Shown here: positions 37,955-46,467 of the stretch, one piece after another
Position numbering within the stretch: the stretch's first letter is position 1
Layout: each line of letters opens with the position of its first letter
DNA from: Ruegeria arenilitoris
GTDB taxonomy: Bacteria > Pseudomonadota > Alphaproteobacteria > Rhodobacterales > Rhodobacteraceae
DNA length: 64,000 nucleotides
Reading direction: 5' to 3'
NCBI RefSeq assembly: GCF_013035315.1
Contig: NZ_WQHP01000001.1
Location: 248,001-312,000, forward strand
The notes under the pieces: generated by a model
Told to the model about the DNA's origin: nothing
Database searches by the model: none
The model's input: only the letters and a program-made list of their open reading frames with translations
Made by a program: the position numbers and the translations under genes

Positions 37955-38989
37955 CTAGGATTTCAACGCGGCAAGCCCGTGTTGCGCGAAGATTGGAACG
38001 TATGCTCCGAACACCTGTGCGCGTTTGGGGTCTGAGGCGTTTCCATCCAGTGCGCGTTTGTAGACTCCCTGTAGGATCCCGGCCATTCGGAAGAAGTTGA
38101 AGGCCAGATAGAACCCAAAATTGTCAATCCCCGGTATTCCCCGGCGGTCGCAATATCGTGCGATAAACTCTTGATCTGATGGCAATCCTAGCGCTTGGCG
38201 GTCGACGCCGGCCAGACCGCGCCCCTCTTTTCCGGGGGGCAGTTGCCACTGCATGATCACCGCAGCCAGATCTGCATAGGGGTGGCCGATTGTCGACAGT
38301 TCCCAATCCAGAACGCCGATGCAGCGGGTCCCGTTTTGTTCGAACATCAGATTGTCGATGCGATAGTCGCCGTGCACCAGGGTGCGTTGGCCGTCATCTT
38401 CGGGGATGGACGTCTCAAGTGCCACGATCAGTTCGTCCATTTCAGGGACGGTTGCGGTCTCTGACGCGCGATACTGCTTGGTCCAGCGCGCGATCTGACG
38501 TTCGAAGTAGTTCCCCGGCGGGCCGTAGTCCGACAGGCCAACTGCATCGACGTCGACCTCATGCAGATCGGCCAGCACGCGGTTCATCTCGTCCAGCACA
38601 CCGGTGCGAGTGGCCTTGTCGACATCGTCCATCGTGGGCTCCAGAAACACGCGCCCCTCCAGTCGTTCCATCACGTAGAAAGCCGAGCCGATGACGTCGT
38701 CATTCTCGCAAAGCAACATCATGCGCGGTACTGGAACGGCACTGTCGGTCAACGCGGTTTGCACGCGAAATTCTCGATCAACGGCGTGCGCGGATTTCAA
38801 CAGCACGCCCGGCGGCTTGCGGCGCAGCACGTAGGTTTTGGCCGGAGTGCCCAGCTCGAACGTTGGGTTAGACTGGCCGATTGCGAACTTCGTGGCTTCG
38901 AGCGGACCCTGATAACCGTCCAGATGTGCACTGAGATAGGCATCCAGCGCGTTGAGGTCGAGTTGTGATTTCGTATCTTTTTCAGACAT
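37955..38989 (-). CDS. APH-type phosphotransferase (ACAD10-like)
   Basis: 344 residues with an aminoglycoside-phosphotransferase/choline-kinase fold: catalytic loop LVHGDYRIDNLMFE and metal motif GVLDWELSTIGHPYADLA. This subgroup (ACAD10/11 N-domain-like) is widely found next to acyl-CoA dehydrogenases and phosphorylates 4-hydroxyacyl-CoA in characterised relatives. Its neighbours here (SDR, quinone oxidoreductase, TesB, GcdH) support a hydroxy-fatty-acid or acyl-CoA role. Antibiotic resistance is unlikely. Confidence 0.88.
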   Translation of the reverse strand: MSEKDTKSQLDLNALDAYLSAHLDGYQGPLEATKFAIGQSNPTFELGTPAKTYVLRRKPPGVLLKSAHAVDREFRVQTALTDSAVPVPRMMLLCENDDVIGSAFYVMERLEGRVFLEPTMDDVDKATRTGVLDEMNRVLADLHEVDVDAVGLSDYGPPGNYFERQIARWTKQYRASETATVPEMDELIVALETSIPEDDGQRTLVHGDYRIDNLMFEQNGTRCIGVLDWELSTIGHPYADLAAVIMQWQLPPGKEGRGLAGVDRQALGLPSDQEFIARYCDRRGIPGIDNFGFYLAFNFFRMAGILQGVYKRALDGNASDPKRAQVFGAYVPIFAQHGLAALKS

Positions 38990-39003
38990 CTAAACACCAC
39001 ACT

Positions 39004-39822
39004 CTAAAGTGCTTCGGCAAAGATGTTACCAGCCGTCACGACGTTGATGCCGCCGGACACAGGGATCACAGCCCCGGTCACGTAGCTCCCGCCGCGTCCG
39101 CACAGAAACAGCATGCAACCGGCGATGTCTTCGTCCCGTCCGACGCGTCCCAACGGCACCGATTTGCCAACCTTGTCGCGGGTTCCTTCATCGCCTGTCG
39201 CAAAGGCAGTCATGCGCGAGACGAACGGTCCGGGCGCAAGGGCGTTGACGGTGACATGGTACGGCGCAAGCTCCTTTGCCAGAATTTTGGTCAGGTGCAG
39301 TACTGCGGCTTTGGAGGCGGAATAGCTATAAGCTCCGTCGCCCATAGGAACCTCGCCCATTACCGAGCCGATATTGACGACACGCGCCGGGTCATCTGGC
39401 GTTCCTGATTTCATCAGCATCGGCAACAAGCGCTGCGTGAGTTCAAACAGGCCCGCTACGTTGATCGACATGACCTTTTCCCAGGCGTGATAAGGGAACT
39501 GACCCATGGGCGACCCCCATGTGATTCCAGCATTATTCATCAGGATATCAATGGTGTCTGTCCGGCTCTTCACCTCGTCCACCATAGCCTGAACACCCTC
39601 TTCCGTGCCGACATCGCCGCTGAAACCTTCGGCATGGCCCGGCGCATCCAGCGCGTTTAACTCAGCGGCAACTGCCTCACACGCGTCTCCCTTGCGCGAT
39701 GCGATCAGGACGCGGGCCCCTGCCCTGACAAGCGCTTCGGCCGCCATCCGGCCGATCCCTGTGGCGCCGCCGGTCACAAGCGCGGTTTTGCCCTGCAGTG
39801 AGAATAAGGTTTCAGGGGTCAT
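39004..39822 (-). CDS. SDR family oxidoreductase
   Basis: The start at 39822 is preceded by GAGGAGCAG and gives 272 residues. The Rossmann motif is TGGATGIGRM and the catalytic pair is in YSYSASKAAVL. SRKG after strand 2 favours NADP. The C-terminus PVSGGINVV is typical of 3-oxoacyl-ACP reductase-like SDRs. It lies 14 bases upstream-side of the phosphotransferase gene and is probably cotranscribed with it, which suggests a hydroxyacyl-CoA oxidoreductase, not proven. Confidence 0.85.
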   Translation of the reverse strand: MTPETLFSLQGKTALVTGGATGIGRMAAEALVRAGARVLIASRKGDACEAVAAELNALDAPGHAEGFSGDVGTEEGVQAMVDEVKSRTDTIDILMNNAGITWGSPMGQFPYHAWEKVMSINVAGLFELTQRLLPMLMKSGTPDDPARVVNIGSVMGEVPMGDGAYSYSASKAAVLHLTKILAKELAPYHVTVNALAPGPFVSRMTAFATGDEGTRDKVGKSVPLGRVGRDEDIAGCMLFLCGRGGSYVTGAVIPVSGGINVVTAGNIFAEAL

Positions 39823-39959
39823 GGTCTGCTCCTCGGTTTTTTGCGTGTAGACGTGCGCGGCGGTCATGGGCGAGACTTCCATCCCGCTGAATTCTTGACA
39901 ACATCCGCTGCTGCGCCAAAGTTCCTCCTAAACTGAATAACAAGGACAACAGGATCATT

Positions 39960-40961
39960 ATGCAAGCTTTACTCAGCGTCGCTCCGGGCGGGCCGGACAC
40001 ATTGGAACTGACGACACTGCCCGATCCCGAACCTAAAAAAGGCGAGTTGCTGGTCGGCGTCAAAGCAGCCGGGGTCAATTTCCCCGACACGCTGATGATC
40101 CGGGACATGTATCAGATCAAACCGCCCCGTCCCTTCGCCCCGGGCGGAGAGATCGCGGGCGAGGTTCTGGCAGTTGGCGAAGGCGTAACGGGGTTTGAGC
40201 CCGGCGACCGGGTTCTTGCGCTGACCGGACATGGAGGTTTTGCCACTCGGCTGACGGTCAAGGCGGCCTCTGCCATCAAATTTCCCGATACGATGCCGTT
40301 TGAAGACGCGGCCTGCTTTATCTTCACCTATGGCACCTCGTATCACGCGCTGAAAGACCGCGCCGCGTTGCAACCCGGGGAAACGCTGTTGGTTCTGGGC
40401 GCTGCGGGTGGTGTCGGAAGCGCTGCGATCGAGCTTGGCAAGGCGATGGGAGCGCGCGTGATCGCCGCTGTGTCGTCAGAGGAAAAGGCCGAGTTTTGCC
40501 GTCAGATCGGTGCGGACGAAACCATCGTTTATTCCCGAGACATGGACCGGGACGCGCAAAAGGCATTCTCTTTTGAAATCAAGGCATTGGCGGGCGCGAA
40601 TGGTGTTGATGTCGTGTATGACGCTGTCGGGGGTGACTATGCCGAACCTGCGTTGCGCAGCATGGCGTGGAGTGGACGGTTTCTGGTTGTCGGCTTTCCC
40701 GCAGGCATTCCGAAAATTCCGCTCAATCTGCCGTTGTTGAAAGGGTGTCAGGTCGTGGGCGTTTTCTGGGGTGCTTCGGTTTTTCGCGATCCCAAGGGCC
40801 ACAGCGAAAACATCAGCGAATTGTTTGACCTCTACGCAAAAGCTCAGATCAAACCGCAGATCAGTGCGCGTTTTTCCTTGGATCGGGCCAGCGAAGCCCT
40901 GACACTTTTGAACGATAGAACCGTGCTCGGGAAGGTTGTGGTCACTATGCCGGAAAACTGA
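39960..40961 (+). CDS. NADPH:quinone oxidoreductase family protein (zinc-free MDR)
   Basis: 333 residues, medium-chain dehydrogenase/reductase fold. The GroES-like domain (1-125) is followed by a Rossmann domain with LGAAGGVGSAAIELGKA. Zinc-ligand cysteines are absent, as in quinone oxidoreductase and crotonyl-type enoyl reductases. It is divergent from the SDR at 39822. The substrate could be a quinone or a 2-enoyl thioester. Confidence 0.88.
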   Translation: MQALLSVAPGGPDTLELTTLPDPEPKKGELLVGVKAAGVNFPDTLMIRDMYQIKPPRPFAPGGEIAGEVLAVGEGVTGFEPGDRVLALTGHGGFATRLTVKAASAIKFPDTMPFEDAACFIFTYGTSYHALKDRAALQPGETLLVLGAAGGVGSAAIELGKAMGARVIAAVSSEEKAEFCRQIGADETIVYSRDMDRDAQKAFSFEIKALAGANGVDVVYDAVGGDYAEPALRSMAWSGRFLVVGFPAGIPKIPLNLPLLKGCQVVGVFWGASVFRDPKGHSENISELFDLYAKAQIKPQISARFSLDRASEALTLLNDRTVLGKVVVTMPEN

Positions 40962-41065
40962 ACTGAGGTGGGTCGCTTCCACACAGGTGCCGGTCGTATG
41001 ATCCGGGGCCGGTGGACATTCATACCTATTCACGTTTATGAACCGGTAACGAGGACAGTGAATTG

Positions 41066-41515
41066 ATGAATAAAGTTCTGATTTTGAACGGTCCGAACCT
41101 GAACTTGCTGGGCACACGGCAACCTGAGGTTTACGGACATACAACGTTGAAAATGGTTGAAGAAACCTGTGTCAGCCACGGCGCCTCTATTGGGTTGGAG
41201 GTGTCGTATCTCCAGTCGAACCATGAGGGCGTTCTGATTGACGCCATCCATGCTGCCAAGGGCAAACAGGACGGTATCGTGCTGAACGCCGGGGCTTATA
41301 CCCACACGTCTATCGCGTTGATGGATGCGATCAGCTCGGTTGAGCTGCCTGTGGTCGAGGTTCACTTGTCCAACATCCACGCGCGCGAACCGTTCCGCCA
41401 TAAGTCCTACATCGCTCCGGTCGCGCTCGGCCAGATTTGCGGGTTTGGGTTGCAGAGCTATGTTGTGGCGCTAAATGCGCTGTCTGCGCACTTGCGGGAC
41501 AAGGGGGCTGTATGA
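41066..41515 (+). CDS. aroQ: type II 3-dehydroquinate dehydratase
   Basis: 149 residues, the usual size of this dodecameric enzyme. It dehydrates 3-dehydroquinate to 3-dehydroshikimate. Motifs are LNGPNLNLLGTRQPEVYG (catalytic tyrosine in EVYG), NAGAYTHTSIAL and EVHLSNIHAREPFR with the catalytic histidine. ATG 41066 is preferred over the in-frame TTG immediately before it. Its stop overlaps the start of the LuxR-type gene (ATGA, 41512-41515). Confidence 0.95.
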   Translation: MNKVLILNGPNLNLLGTRQPEVYGHTTLKMVEETCVSHGASIGLEVSYLQSNHEGVLIDAIHAAKGKQDGIVLNAGAYTHTSIALMDAISSVELPVVEVHLSNIHAREPFRHKSYIAPVALGQICGFGLQSYVVALNALSAHLRDKGAV

Positions 41516-42267
41516 AGCTAAGCGAGTATCTGAATTTCCTCAGCTACGTGAAGACGCTGGAAGAGCTTTGGGATGCCCATTGCCGTCAGATGGCGAAGTT
41601 CGGATTTGATCGCTTGCTCTATGGCTATACGCGCTACAGAACGGAAACCTCTTTGGGCGACCCCGAAGACTTTACGATTCTGACGAACCACGGAAAGGCT
41701 TATCTGGACGGTTTTCTGCGTGACGGCTTGTACTTCAACGCCCCGATGTTGAAATGGGCGCTGAACAACGAGGGCGCGGCCAGTTGGAAAATGATCCAGG
41801 ATATGAGCGCCGACGGCTCAATGAGCGCCGAGGAGCGTCGGGTCTACGAATTCAACCGCTCAAAAGGCGTGGTTGCGGGCTATACGGTCAGCTTCACTTC
41901 GGTCTCTATGCGATCAAAGGGGGCCATTTCCCTTTCAGCAGGTGGCGGGCGCAGTCAGCAAGAGGTTGACGCCGTGTGGGCCGAACATGGCGAAGACATC
42001 CTGCTGATGAACAACGTCGCGCATCTGAAGATCCTCACCCTGCCCTATAACGCACCCAACCGGGCGCTGACGAAACGCCAGCGCGAGGCGCTGGAATGGG
42101 TCGGCGATGGTAAGACCACCCAGGACATCGCGCTGCTCATGGGGCTGACTGCGGCAACTGTCGAAAAACACCTAAGGCTCGCGCGTGAGGCGCTGTGTGT
42201 TGAAACAACGGCACAGGCGGTCCTTAAGGCGTCGCTGCAGAATCAGATGTTCATCATGGAAGCCTGA
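41512..42267 (+). CDS. LuxR-type transcriptional regulator with autoinducer-binding domain
   Basis: 251 residues. Residues about 10-165 match the autoinducer-binding domain (LWDAHCRQMAKFGFDRLLYGYTR, the conserved Trp/Tyr pocket region), and 185-245 form a LuxR HTH (LTKRQREALEWVGDGKTTQDI..TAATVEKHLRLAREAL). No luxI-type synthase lies nearby, so it behaves as a LuxR solo (VjbR-like). It is translationally coupled to aroQ by a 4-base overlap. A 20-bp palindrome lies 10 bases past its stop and could be an operator or terminator. Confidence 0.9.
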   Translation: MKLSEYLNFLSYVKTLEELWDAHCRQMAKFGFDRLLYGYTRYRTETSLGDPEDFTILTNHGKAYLDGFLRDGLYFNAPMLKWALNNEGAASWKMIQDMSADGSMSAEERRVYEFNRSKGVVAGYTVSFTSVSMRSKGAISLSAGGGRSQQEVDAVWAEHGEDILLMNNVAHLKILTLPYNAPNRALTKRQREALEWVGDGKTTQDIALLMGLTAATVEKHLRLAREALCVETTAQAVLKASLQNQMFIMEA

Positions 42268-42277
42268 CGTGTTCTTT

Positions 42278-42297
42278 TTGACGCTAATTTGCGTCAA
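42278..42297 (+). promoter_or_regulatory. 20-bp palindrome after the luxR-type gene
   Basis: TTGACGC and GCGTCAA arms around TAATTT. Length and symmetry resemble a lux-box-type operator, but it may equally be a weak terminator (followed by TTTACG). Confidence 0.4.
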
Positions 42298-42318
42298 TTT
42301 ACGTAGGGTAAGGAAATC

Positions 42319-42354
42319 ATGACTTCCCGAATCTGGGGCCCAGTTGCAAAGTGA
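42319..42354 (+). CDS. possible 11-residue leader peptide
   Basis: ATG 42319 has a TAAGGA site 4 bases upstream and encodes MTSRIWGPVAK, then TGA. The last codons run into the 5' arm of the nested RNA fold at 42336-42421, the arrangement of leader peptides that control folding. No plus-strand gene follows, so the interpretation is speculative. Confidence 0.25.
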   Translation: MTSRIWGPVAK

Positions 42355-42421
42355 TATTGTTCCGTGAGTGGTGGCTTTAGCCTGGGAACATTTTGGTCGG
42401 ATCTTTGCAATTTCAGGGCTC
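42336..42421 (+). ncRNA. candidate structured RNA with nested stems
   Basis: Four nested helices can form: GGGCCC (42336) with GGGCTC (42416), TTGCAAAG (42344) with CTTTGCAA (42403), TGTTCC (42358) with GGAACA (42385), and GGC/GCC closing a TTTA loop (42373-42382). Such a coordinated rod in a non-coding stretch is unlikely by chance. I do not recognise the family, and the strand and ends are uncertain. Confidence 0.4.
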
Positions 42422-42476
42422 TCCGATCACTCTGGCATAAGGGCGTTTATTTTTCCGCGTTTCTGTGTTGGAATCT

Positions 42477-42516
42477 TTGAGGGGCCTCGACCATCCCCAT
42501 CTGCGGGGCCCCTCAA
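42477..42516. other. 10-bp-stem hairpin
   Basis: TTGAGGGGCC and GGCCCCTCAA enclose a 20-base loop rich in CCATCCCC. It has no T-run. It may be the 3' part of the candidate RNA or an operator. Confidence 0.4.
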
Positions 42517-42557
42517 TCTCTTCAAGTGAGTGATGGACAAGTGCTTTAATACGCACG

Positions 42558-42589
42558 AAAAAACCGACTACGTTTCCGTAGTCGGTTTT
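42558..42589 (-). terminator. terminator of the rpsB-tsf operon
   Basis: A perfect 13-bp inverted repeat AAAACCGACTACG/CGTAGTCGGTTTT with a 4-base loop, flanked by a T-run on the minus strand. It lies 45 bases after the tsf stop. Confidence 0.92.
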
Positions 42590-42633
42590 CCAATTTGCGC
42601 TGGTTGAGGCCCCTTGCAGGGCCTCTGTCAGGC

Positions 42634-43509
42634 TTAGCCTTGGGCTGCTTTAGCAACTTCGGCTGCGAAGTCTTCTTTTTCGACCACGATGCCTTCGCCA
42701 ACTTCCAGACGGATAAAGCCGGTGATGGTTGCGCCTGCTTCTTTGGCGGCTGCTTCAACGGTCAGGTCAGGGTTCACAACGAACGACTGGTTCAGCAGAG
42801 TCGATTCCGCGACGAATTTCTTCATGCGGCCTTCGATCATCTTTTCGATCACCTGCTCCGGCTTGCCGGATTCGCGGGCGATGTCCATCTGAACCTGCTT
42901 TTCCTTCTCGACAACAGCCGGGTCCATGTCCGCTTCGGACAGAGCTGCCGGGTTCACAGCTGCAATGTGCATTGCAACCTGTTTGCCGATTGCTTCGTCA
43001 CCGCCGGTCAGAGCCACCAGAACACCGATTTTGCCCATGCCGTTGGTGGCCGCGTTGTGGACGTAGGACACAACGGTGTCGCCCGACAGTTTGGCCATAC
43101 GGCGCACCGACATGTTCTCGCCGATAGTGGCGATCTTGTCGGTCAGGGTGTCTGCAACGGTCTTGCCGCCCAGATCGGCCGCCAGCAGTGCGTCAACATC
43201 TGCGACGCCTTCAGCTGCATAAGCGATCTTGCCAACCATTTCCTGGAACTCGGCGTTCTTCGCGACGAAGTCGGTTTCCGAGTTCACCTCAACAGCAACA
43301 CCGTTGCCGCCGTCGACGTGTACTGCAACCAGACCTTCGGCTGCGGTACGGCCGGATTTTTTGGCCGCTTTCGCCAGACCTTTGGTACGCAGCCAGTCAA
43401 CGGCTTCGTCCATGTTGCCGCCGGTTTCGGTCAGCGCTTTTTTCGCGTCCATCATGCCTGCGCCGGTCGAGTCGCGCAGTTCTTTAACCATTGCTGCTGT
43501 GATTGCCAT
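42634..43509 (-). CDS. tsf: translation elongation factor Ts
   Basis: 291 residues. It is the guanine-nucleotide exchange factor of EF-Tu. The N-terminal UBA-like segment ([26 protein letters not shown]) and the TDFVAKN motif of the core are present. It follows rpsB by 77 bases, the conserved order, and ends in a strong terminator. Confidence 0.97.
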   Translation of the reverse strand: MAITAAMVKELRDSTGAGMMDAKKALTETGGNMDEAVDWLRTKGLAKAAKKSGRTAAEGLVAVHVDGGNGVAVEVNSETDFVAKNAEFQEMVGKIAYAAEGVADVDALLAADLGGKTVADTLTDKIATIGENMSVRRMAKLSGDTVVSYVHNAATNGMGKIGVLVALTGGDEAIGKQVAMHIAAVNPAALSEADMDPAVVEKEKQVQMDIARESGKPEQVIEKMIEGRMKKFVAESTLLNQSFVVNPDLTVEAAAKEAGATITGFIRLEVGEGIVVEKEDFAAEVAKAAQG

Positions 43510-43586
43510 CTTTAGGCTCTCCTCAATTCAAACGGAATTGGGGCAGGTCATACCCTGCCCCATATGTCATTTACGTGACGGGCAGC

Positions 43587-44378
43587 TTACGCTTCGGCAG
43601 ATGCTTCTGCTTCTGCCGGGGCTTCTTCTGCAACGGCTTCTTCAACCGGAGCTTCTTCGAAGGCACCCAGGTCAACACCTGCTGCACCCATCTGAGCGGT
43701 CATACCGTCCAGAGCGGCACGAGCGGCCAGATCGCAGTACAGCGAGATTGCGCGGGCTGCGTCATCGTTGCCAGGGATGATGTAATCAACACCGTCGGGC
43801 GAGCAGTTGGTGTCGACAACAGCCACAACCGGGATACCCAGCTTGTTGGCTTCCGCGATGGCCAGTGCTTCTTTCTTGACGTCGATGACGAACAGCAGGT
43901 CAGGAACGCCGCCCATCTCACGGATACCGCCCAGCGAAGCTTGCAGCTTGGCCTGGTCACGTTCCATGCCCAGACGCTCTTTCTTGGTCAGGCCTTCGGC
44001 GCCCGATTCCATGGCTTCGTCGATCTGGTTCAGACGGTTGATCGACTGGGAAACGGTTTTCCAGTTGGTCAGCGTGCCGCCCAGCCAGCGGTGGTTCATG
44101 TAGTACTGAGCCGACTTTTCAGCCGCTTCAGCGATCGGGCCAGCGGCCTGACGCTTGGTACCAACGAACAGAACGCGGCCACCTTTGGCAACGGTGTCAC
44201 GAACGGCCTGCAGAGCCTGGTCCAGCATAGGAACGGTCTGGGTCAGGTCCATGATGTGGATGCCATTGCGCGAGCCGTAGATGAACGGGCCCATGCGGGG
44301 ATTCCAACGCTGTGTCTGGTGACCAAAGTGAACGCCAGCTTCCAGCAGCTGACGCATGGTGAACTCGGGAAGAGCCAT
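43587..44378 (-). CDS. rpsB: 30S ribosomal protein S2
   Basis: 263 residues with the S2 landmarks [22 protein letters not shown] and [20 protein letters not shown]. The last 30 residues form an Ala/Glu tail ([19 protein letters not shown]), a low-complexity extension usual in alphaproteobacterial S2. It is the first gene of the operon with tsf. Confidence 0.98.
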   Translation of the reverse strand: MALPEFTMRQLLEAGVHFGHQTQRWNPRMGPFIYGSRNGIHIMDLTQTVPMLDQALQAVRDTVAKGGRVLFVGTKRQAAGPIAEAAEKSAQYYMNHRWLGGTLTNWKTVSQSINRLNQIDEAMESGAEGLTKKERLGMERDQAKLQASLGGIREMGGVPDLLFVIDVKKEALAIAEANKLGIPVVAVVDTNCSPDGVDYIIPGNDDAARAISLYCDLAARAALDGMTAQMGAAGVDLGAFEEAPVEEAVAEEAPAEAEASAEA

Positions 44379-44546
44379 GCTATTCTTTCCTTTTCCGGTT
44401 TACGCCTCGGCGGGGGTGAAAGAAGCGGATGCTCCAACCGGCGGGCCAGATAAGGATGTCTCCCCTACAAAGCCCAAACCCCGCCTGCGGGTTTGAATGG
44501 CGCGCGTATACGGCAGGTTTGAATGCAGTGCAAGGGCCAATCGCCC

Positions 44547-45401
44547 TTATTTTTCAAGGCGCGCCAGAGAATGTGCATGGCGCACGGCCTCTTCGCAATG
44601 CGCGGCCAGTGCTTTGCGGTTTTCGAAGTCACTTACCTTGGCCGGGGCGTGATAGATCAGCTCAACCGATCCTTGCCGGCGCGCGCCCAAGGTCTTGAGC
44701 AGATGCGGCCCGAACTCCATATCTCCCCACCAGCCATAGAACCTGTCGGGCTGGCCTTTGGGCGCATGAAAGATCACCGAGACCGGCTGCACATACATGA
44801 AATCCCGCAGCTCATCCGCGAAGAACGCGGCGAAAAGCGTTGTTTTAAATGGCAAAACCCGCAAGCCGTCGGTCGATGTGCCCTCGGGAAAAAACAGCAG
44901 CTTGTGCCCCGCTTTCAAGCGTTCCTCGAACACCTGTGTCTGTTCTCGGGCCTTCTTCCGGTCGCGCTCAATGAACACGGTGCCGGTCGCACGGGCCAGC
45001 CAGCCGATGCCGGGCCATTTGGCGACTTCGGCCTTTGATACGAAATAGACCCGTTTGCGCGCATTGAGCGCGAAGATGTCCAGCCAGGACGTGTGGTTGG
45101 CAACCACGGCACCCCTCTCGGTCATCAAATCCCCAGAGTAACGAATACCGATGCCCAAAAGCCGAAGTGCATTGCGGCAGACAAACTGCACGATGAACGG
45201 CGTGACCGGACGGCGAAGACCAAACAGCGGGTATTCGACAAGGCGGACGGCCAGCAGGACAATCAGCCCGCCAAAAACCAGCAATGCAAGCGGCACGCCT
45301 CGAAGGATCACCAGAAGCCAACCCAGCACACCCAGTTCAATTGGGTCGGGTGCGTCCTCACTATCCCAAAGTGGTTCGGACACCGGCTCAGGCTCCGCCA
45401 T
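44547..45401 (-). CDS. olsA: lyso-ornithine lipid O-acyltransferase (PlsC family)
   Basis: 284 residues with one or two N-terminal membrane segments (about 27-55). The acyltransferase motifs are NHTSWLD (HX4D) and FPEGTSTDG. OlsA adds the second acyl chain to lyso-ornithine lipid; some OlsA proteins also act on lysophosphatidate. The call rests on the adjacent olsB, whose stop it overlaps by 14 bases. A plain 1-acylglycerol-3-phosphate acyltransferase cannot be excluded from sequence alone. Confidence 0.85.
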   Translation of the reverse strand: MAEPEPVSEPLWDSEDAPDPIELGVLGWLLVILRGVPLALLVFGGLIVLLAVRLVEYPLFGLRRPVTPFIVQFVCRNALRLLGIGIRYSGDLMTERGAVVANHTSWLDIFALNARKRVYFVSKAEVAKWPGIGWLARATGTVFIERDRKKAREQTQVFEERLKAGHKLLFFPEGTSTDGLRVLPFKTTLFAAFFADELRDFMYVQPVSVIFHAPKGQPDRFYGWWGDMEFGPHLLKTLGARRQGSVELIYHAPAKVSDFENRKALAAHCEEAVRHAHSLARLEK

Positions 45402-46143
45402 AGATGCGGCGCTGGCGTTCGTTCATACGCGCGGTATCCAGGATCAGGCAAACATCGGTGGTGTTAAAGGCATGGTCGATGAAAGCCCCCTCGCCCACAA
45501 AGCCGCCAAGCCGCAGATAGGCTTTGATCAATGCAGGGACCTGCACCATCGCCGCGCGTCGATCCAGCGCGTCGGGCGCGACCAGATCCATGGATTGAAA
45601 CACATCCGGTTGCGCTCGAACCCTCAGGTCCTCTGGCGCGAGGTGATTGTGGTGCAGCATCGACAGCGGTTGCGCCAGTTTCTGTACGTCGATGCCATGA
45701 AAACTGGCGACCCCGAACAGAACCTCGATCTGGCGCTCGTTTACATAGGCGGCCAAACCGTTCCACAGGTGGTACATCGCTGTGCCACCGCGATAGTCAG
45801 GATGCAGGCAAGAGCGGCCAAGCTCCAGCAGCTTACGGCCGCTCTGTTTCAGGACGGTCAGGTCGTATTCGTCTTCGGAATAGAACTGTCCCAATTCCAT
45901 TGCACGTTCACCGGGTAACAGTCTGTAAACGCCAATAACTTCGCCTGTCGCATCGTCATAGGCCAGCATGTGGTCAAAGTAGGGATCGAAGCGGTCCTGC
46001 TCCAACCCGGCCTCATGATCTACCATCTCACCGCCGCCGCCCAGCTCGCGGACAAACACGTCGTAGCGCAGCCTTTGGGCGGCGCGCAATTCGGCCTCGG
46101 ACTCTGCGAGTTTGACGGTGAAAGTGGGGCCTGCATCCGGCAT
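45388..46143 (-). CDS. olsB: L-ornithine N(alpha)-acyltransferase (OlsB)
   Basis: 251 residues from ATG 46143. It belongs to the GNAT-like OlsB family: AQRLRYDVFVRELGGGG, DHMLAYDDATGEVIGVYRLLP, LELGRSCLHPDYRGGTAMYHLWNG and the GVASFHG block. It transfers a 3-hydroxyacyl chain from ACP to the alpha-amine of ornithine, the first step of ornithine lipid synthesis. It is coupled to olsA. These phosphorus-free lipids often accumulate under phosphate limitation; no Pho box was seen upstream. Confidence 0.9.
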   Translation of the reverse strand: MPDAGPTFTVKLAESEAELRAAQRLRYDVFVRELGGGGEMVDHEAGLEQDRFDPYFDHMLAYDDATGEVIGVYRLLPGERAMELGQFYSEDEYDLTVLKQSGRKLLELGRSCLHPDYRGGTAMYHLWNGLAAYVNERQIEVLFGVASFHGIDVQKLAQPLSMLHHNHLAPEDLRVRAQPDVFQSMDLVAPDALDRRAAMVQVPALIKAYLRLGGFVGEGAFIDHAFNTTDVCLILDTARMNERQRRIYGGA

Positions 46144-46240
46144 CGGCGTTTCCGTTCTTGTTTGCGCGCTGATACCGCAGATTTCGGGAGAATGGCAACC
46201 GGCGGCGCTGTTGCAGGCGTTAACCAATCTTAAACCAGTT

Positions 46241-46423
46241 TCACGGATCAAAGACGGGCGTCAGGGCGATGCGATTTCCGTCAATCACCACTTTTCCCTG
46301 TTCCTGGAAATTCACGGTGATCTTGCCAGCGATGTTGGACTGTACCTGTCCAATGCCCCAATCGGGGAAATCGGGGTGGCGGACATACATGCCCGGTGCA
46401 AGAATAGCATTAAGGTCTGTCAT
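46241..46423 (-). CDS. DUF3553 domain small protein
   Basis: 60 residues from ATG 46423. The whole protein is one DUF3553 unit: LAPGMYVRHPDFPDWGIGQVQS followed by ITVNFQEQGKVVIDGNRIAL. This is a small beta-barrel related to the tail of UvrD/Rep-type helicases. The function is unknown. It lies 44 bases from the divergent chpT and 97 bases before olsB on the same strand. Confidence 0.85.
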   Translation of the reverse strand: MTDLNAILAPGMYVRHPDFPDWGIGQVQSNIAGKITVNFQEQGKVVIDGNRIALTPVFDP

Positions 46424-46467
46424 GTTCGAGCTCCGGTCCGGCGGCAGATACAACAGGAGAGGTACGC

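Larger units (their letters stand above)
42268..42633. other. structured intergenic region between luxR-type gene and tsf
   Basis: These 366 bases hold, from left to right, a palindrome (42278-42297), an 11-codon frame (42319-42354), a nested RNA fold (42336-42421), a 10-bp-stem hairpin (42477-42516) and the tsf terminator (42558-42589). No conventional gene is present. Confidence 0.65.

Noticed and set aside
37955-38989. Aminoglycoside phosphotransferase reading as an antibiotic resistance gene
   Set aside because: The fold is shared by ACAD10/11-like and choline kinases. Neighbours are acyl-CoA genes and there is no mobile context.
44470-44500. GC-rich imperfect inverted repeat after olsA as a terminator
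   Set aside because: The stem needs a bulge and lacks a proper T-run on the minus strand; too weak to list.
46220-46233. TTAA-N6-TTAA before olsB, considered as a CtrA site
   Set aside because: Spacing is six, not seven, and the flanking bases do not match; the half sites are common by chance.
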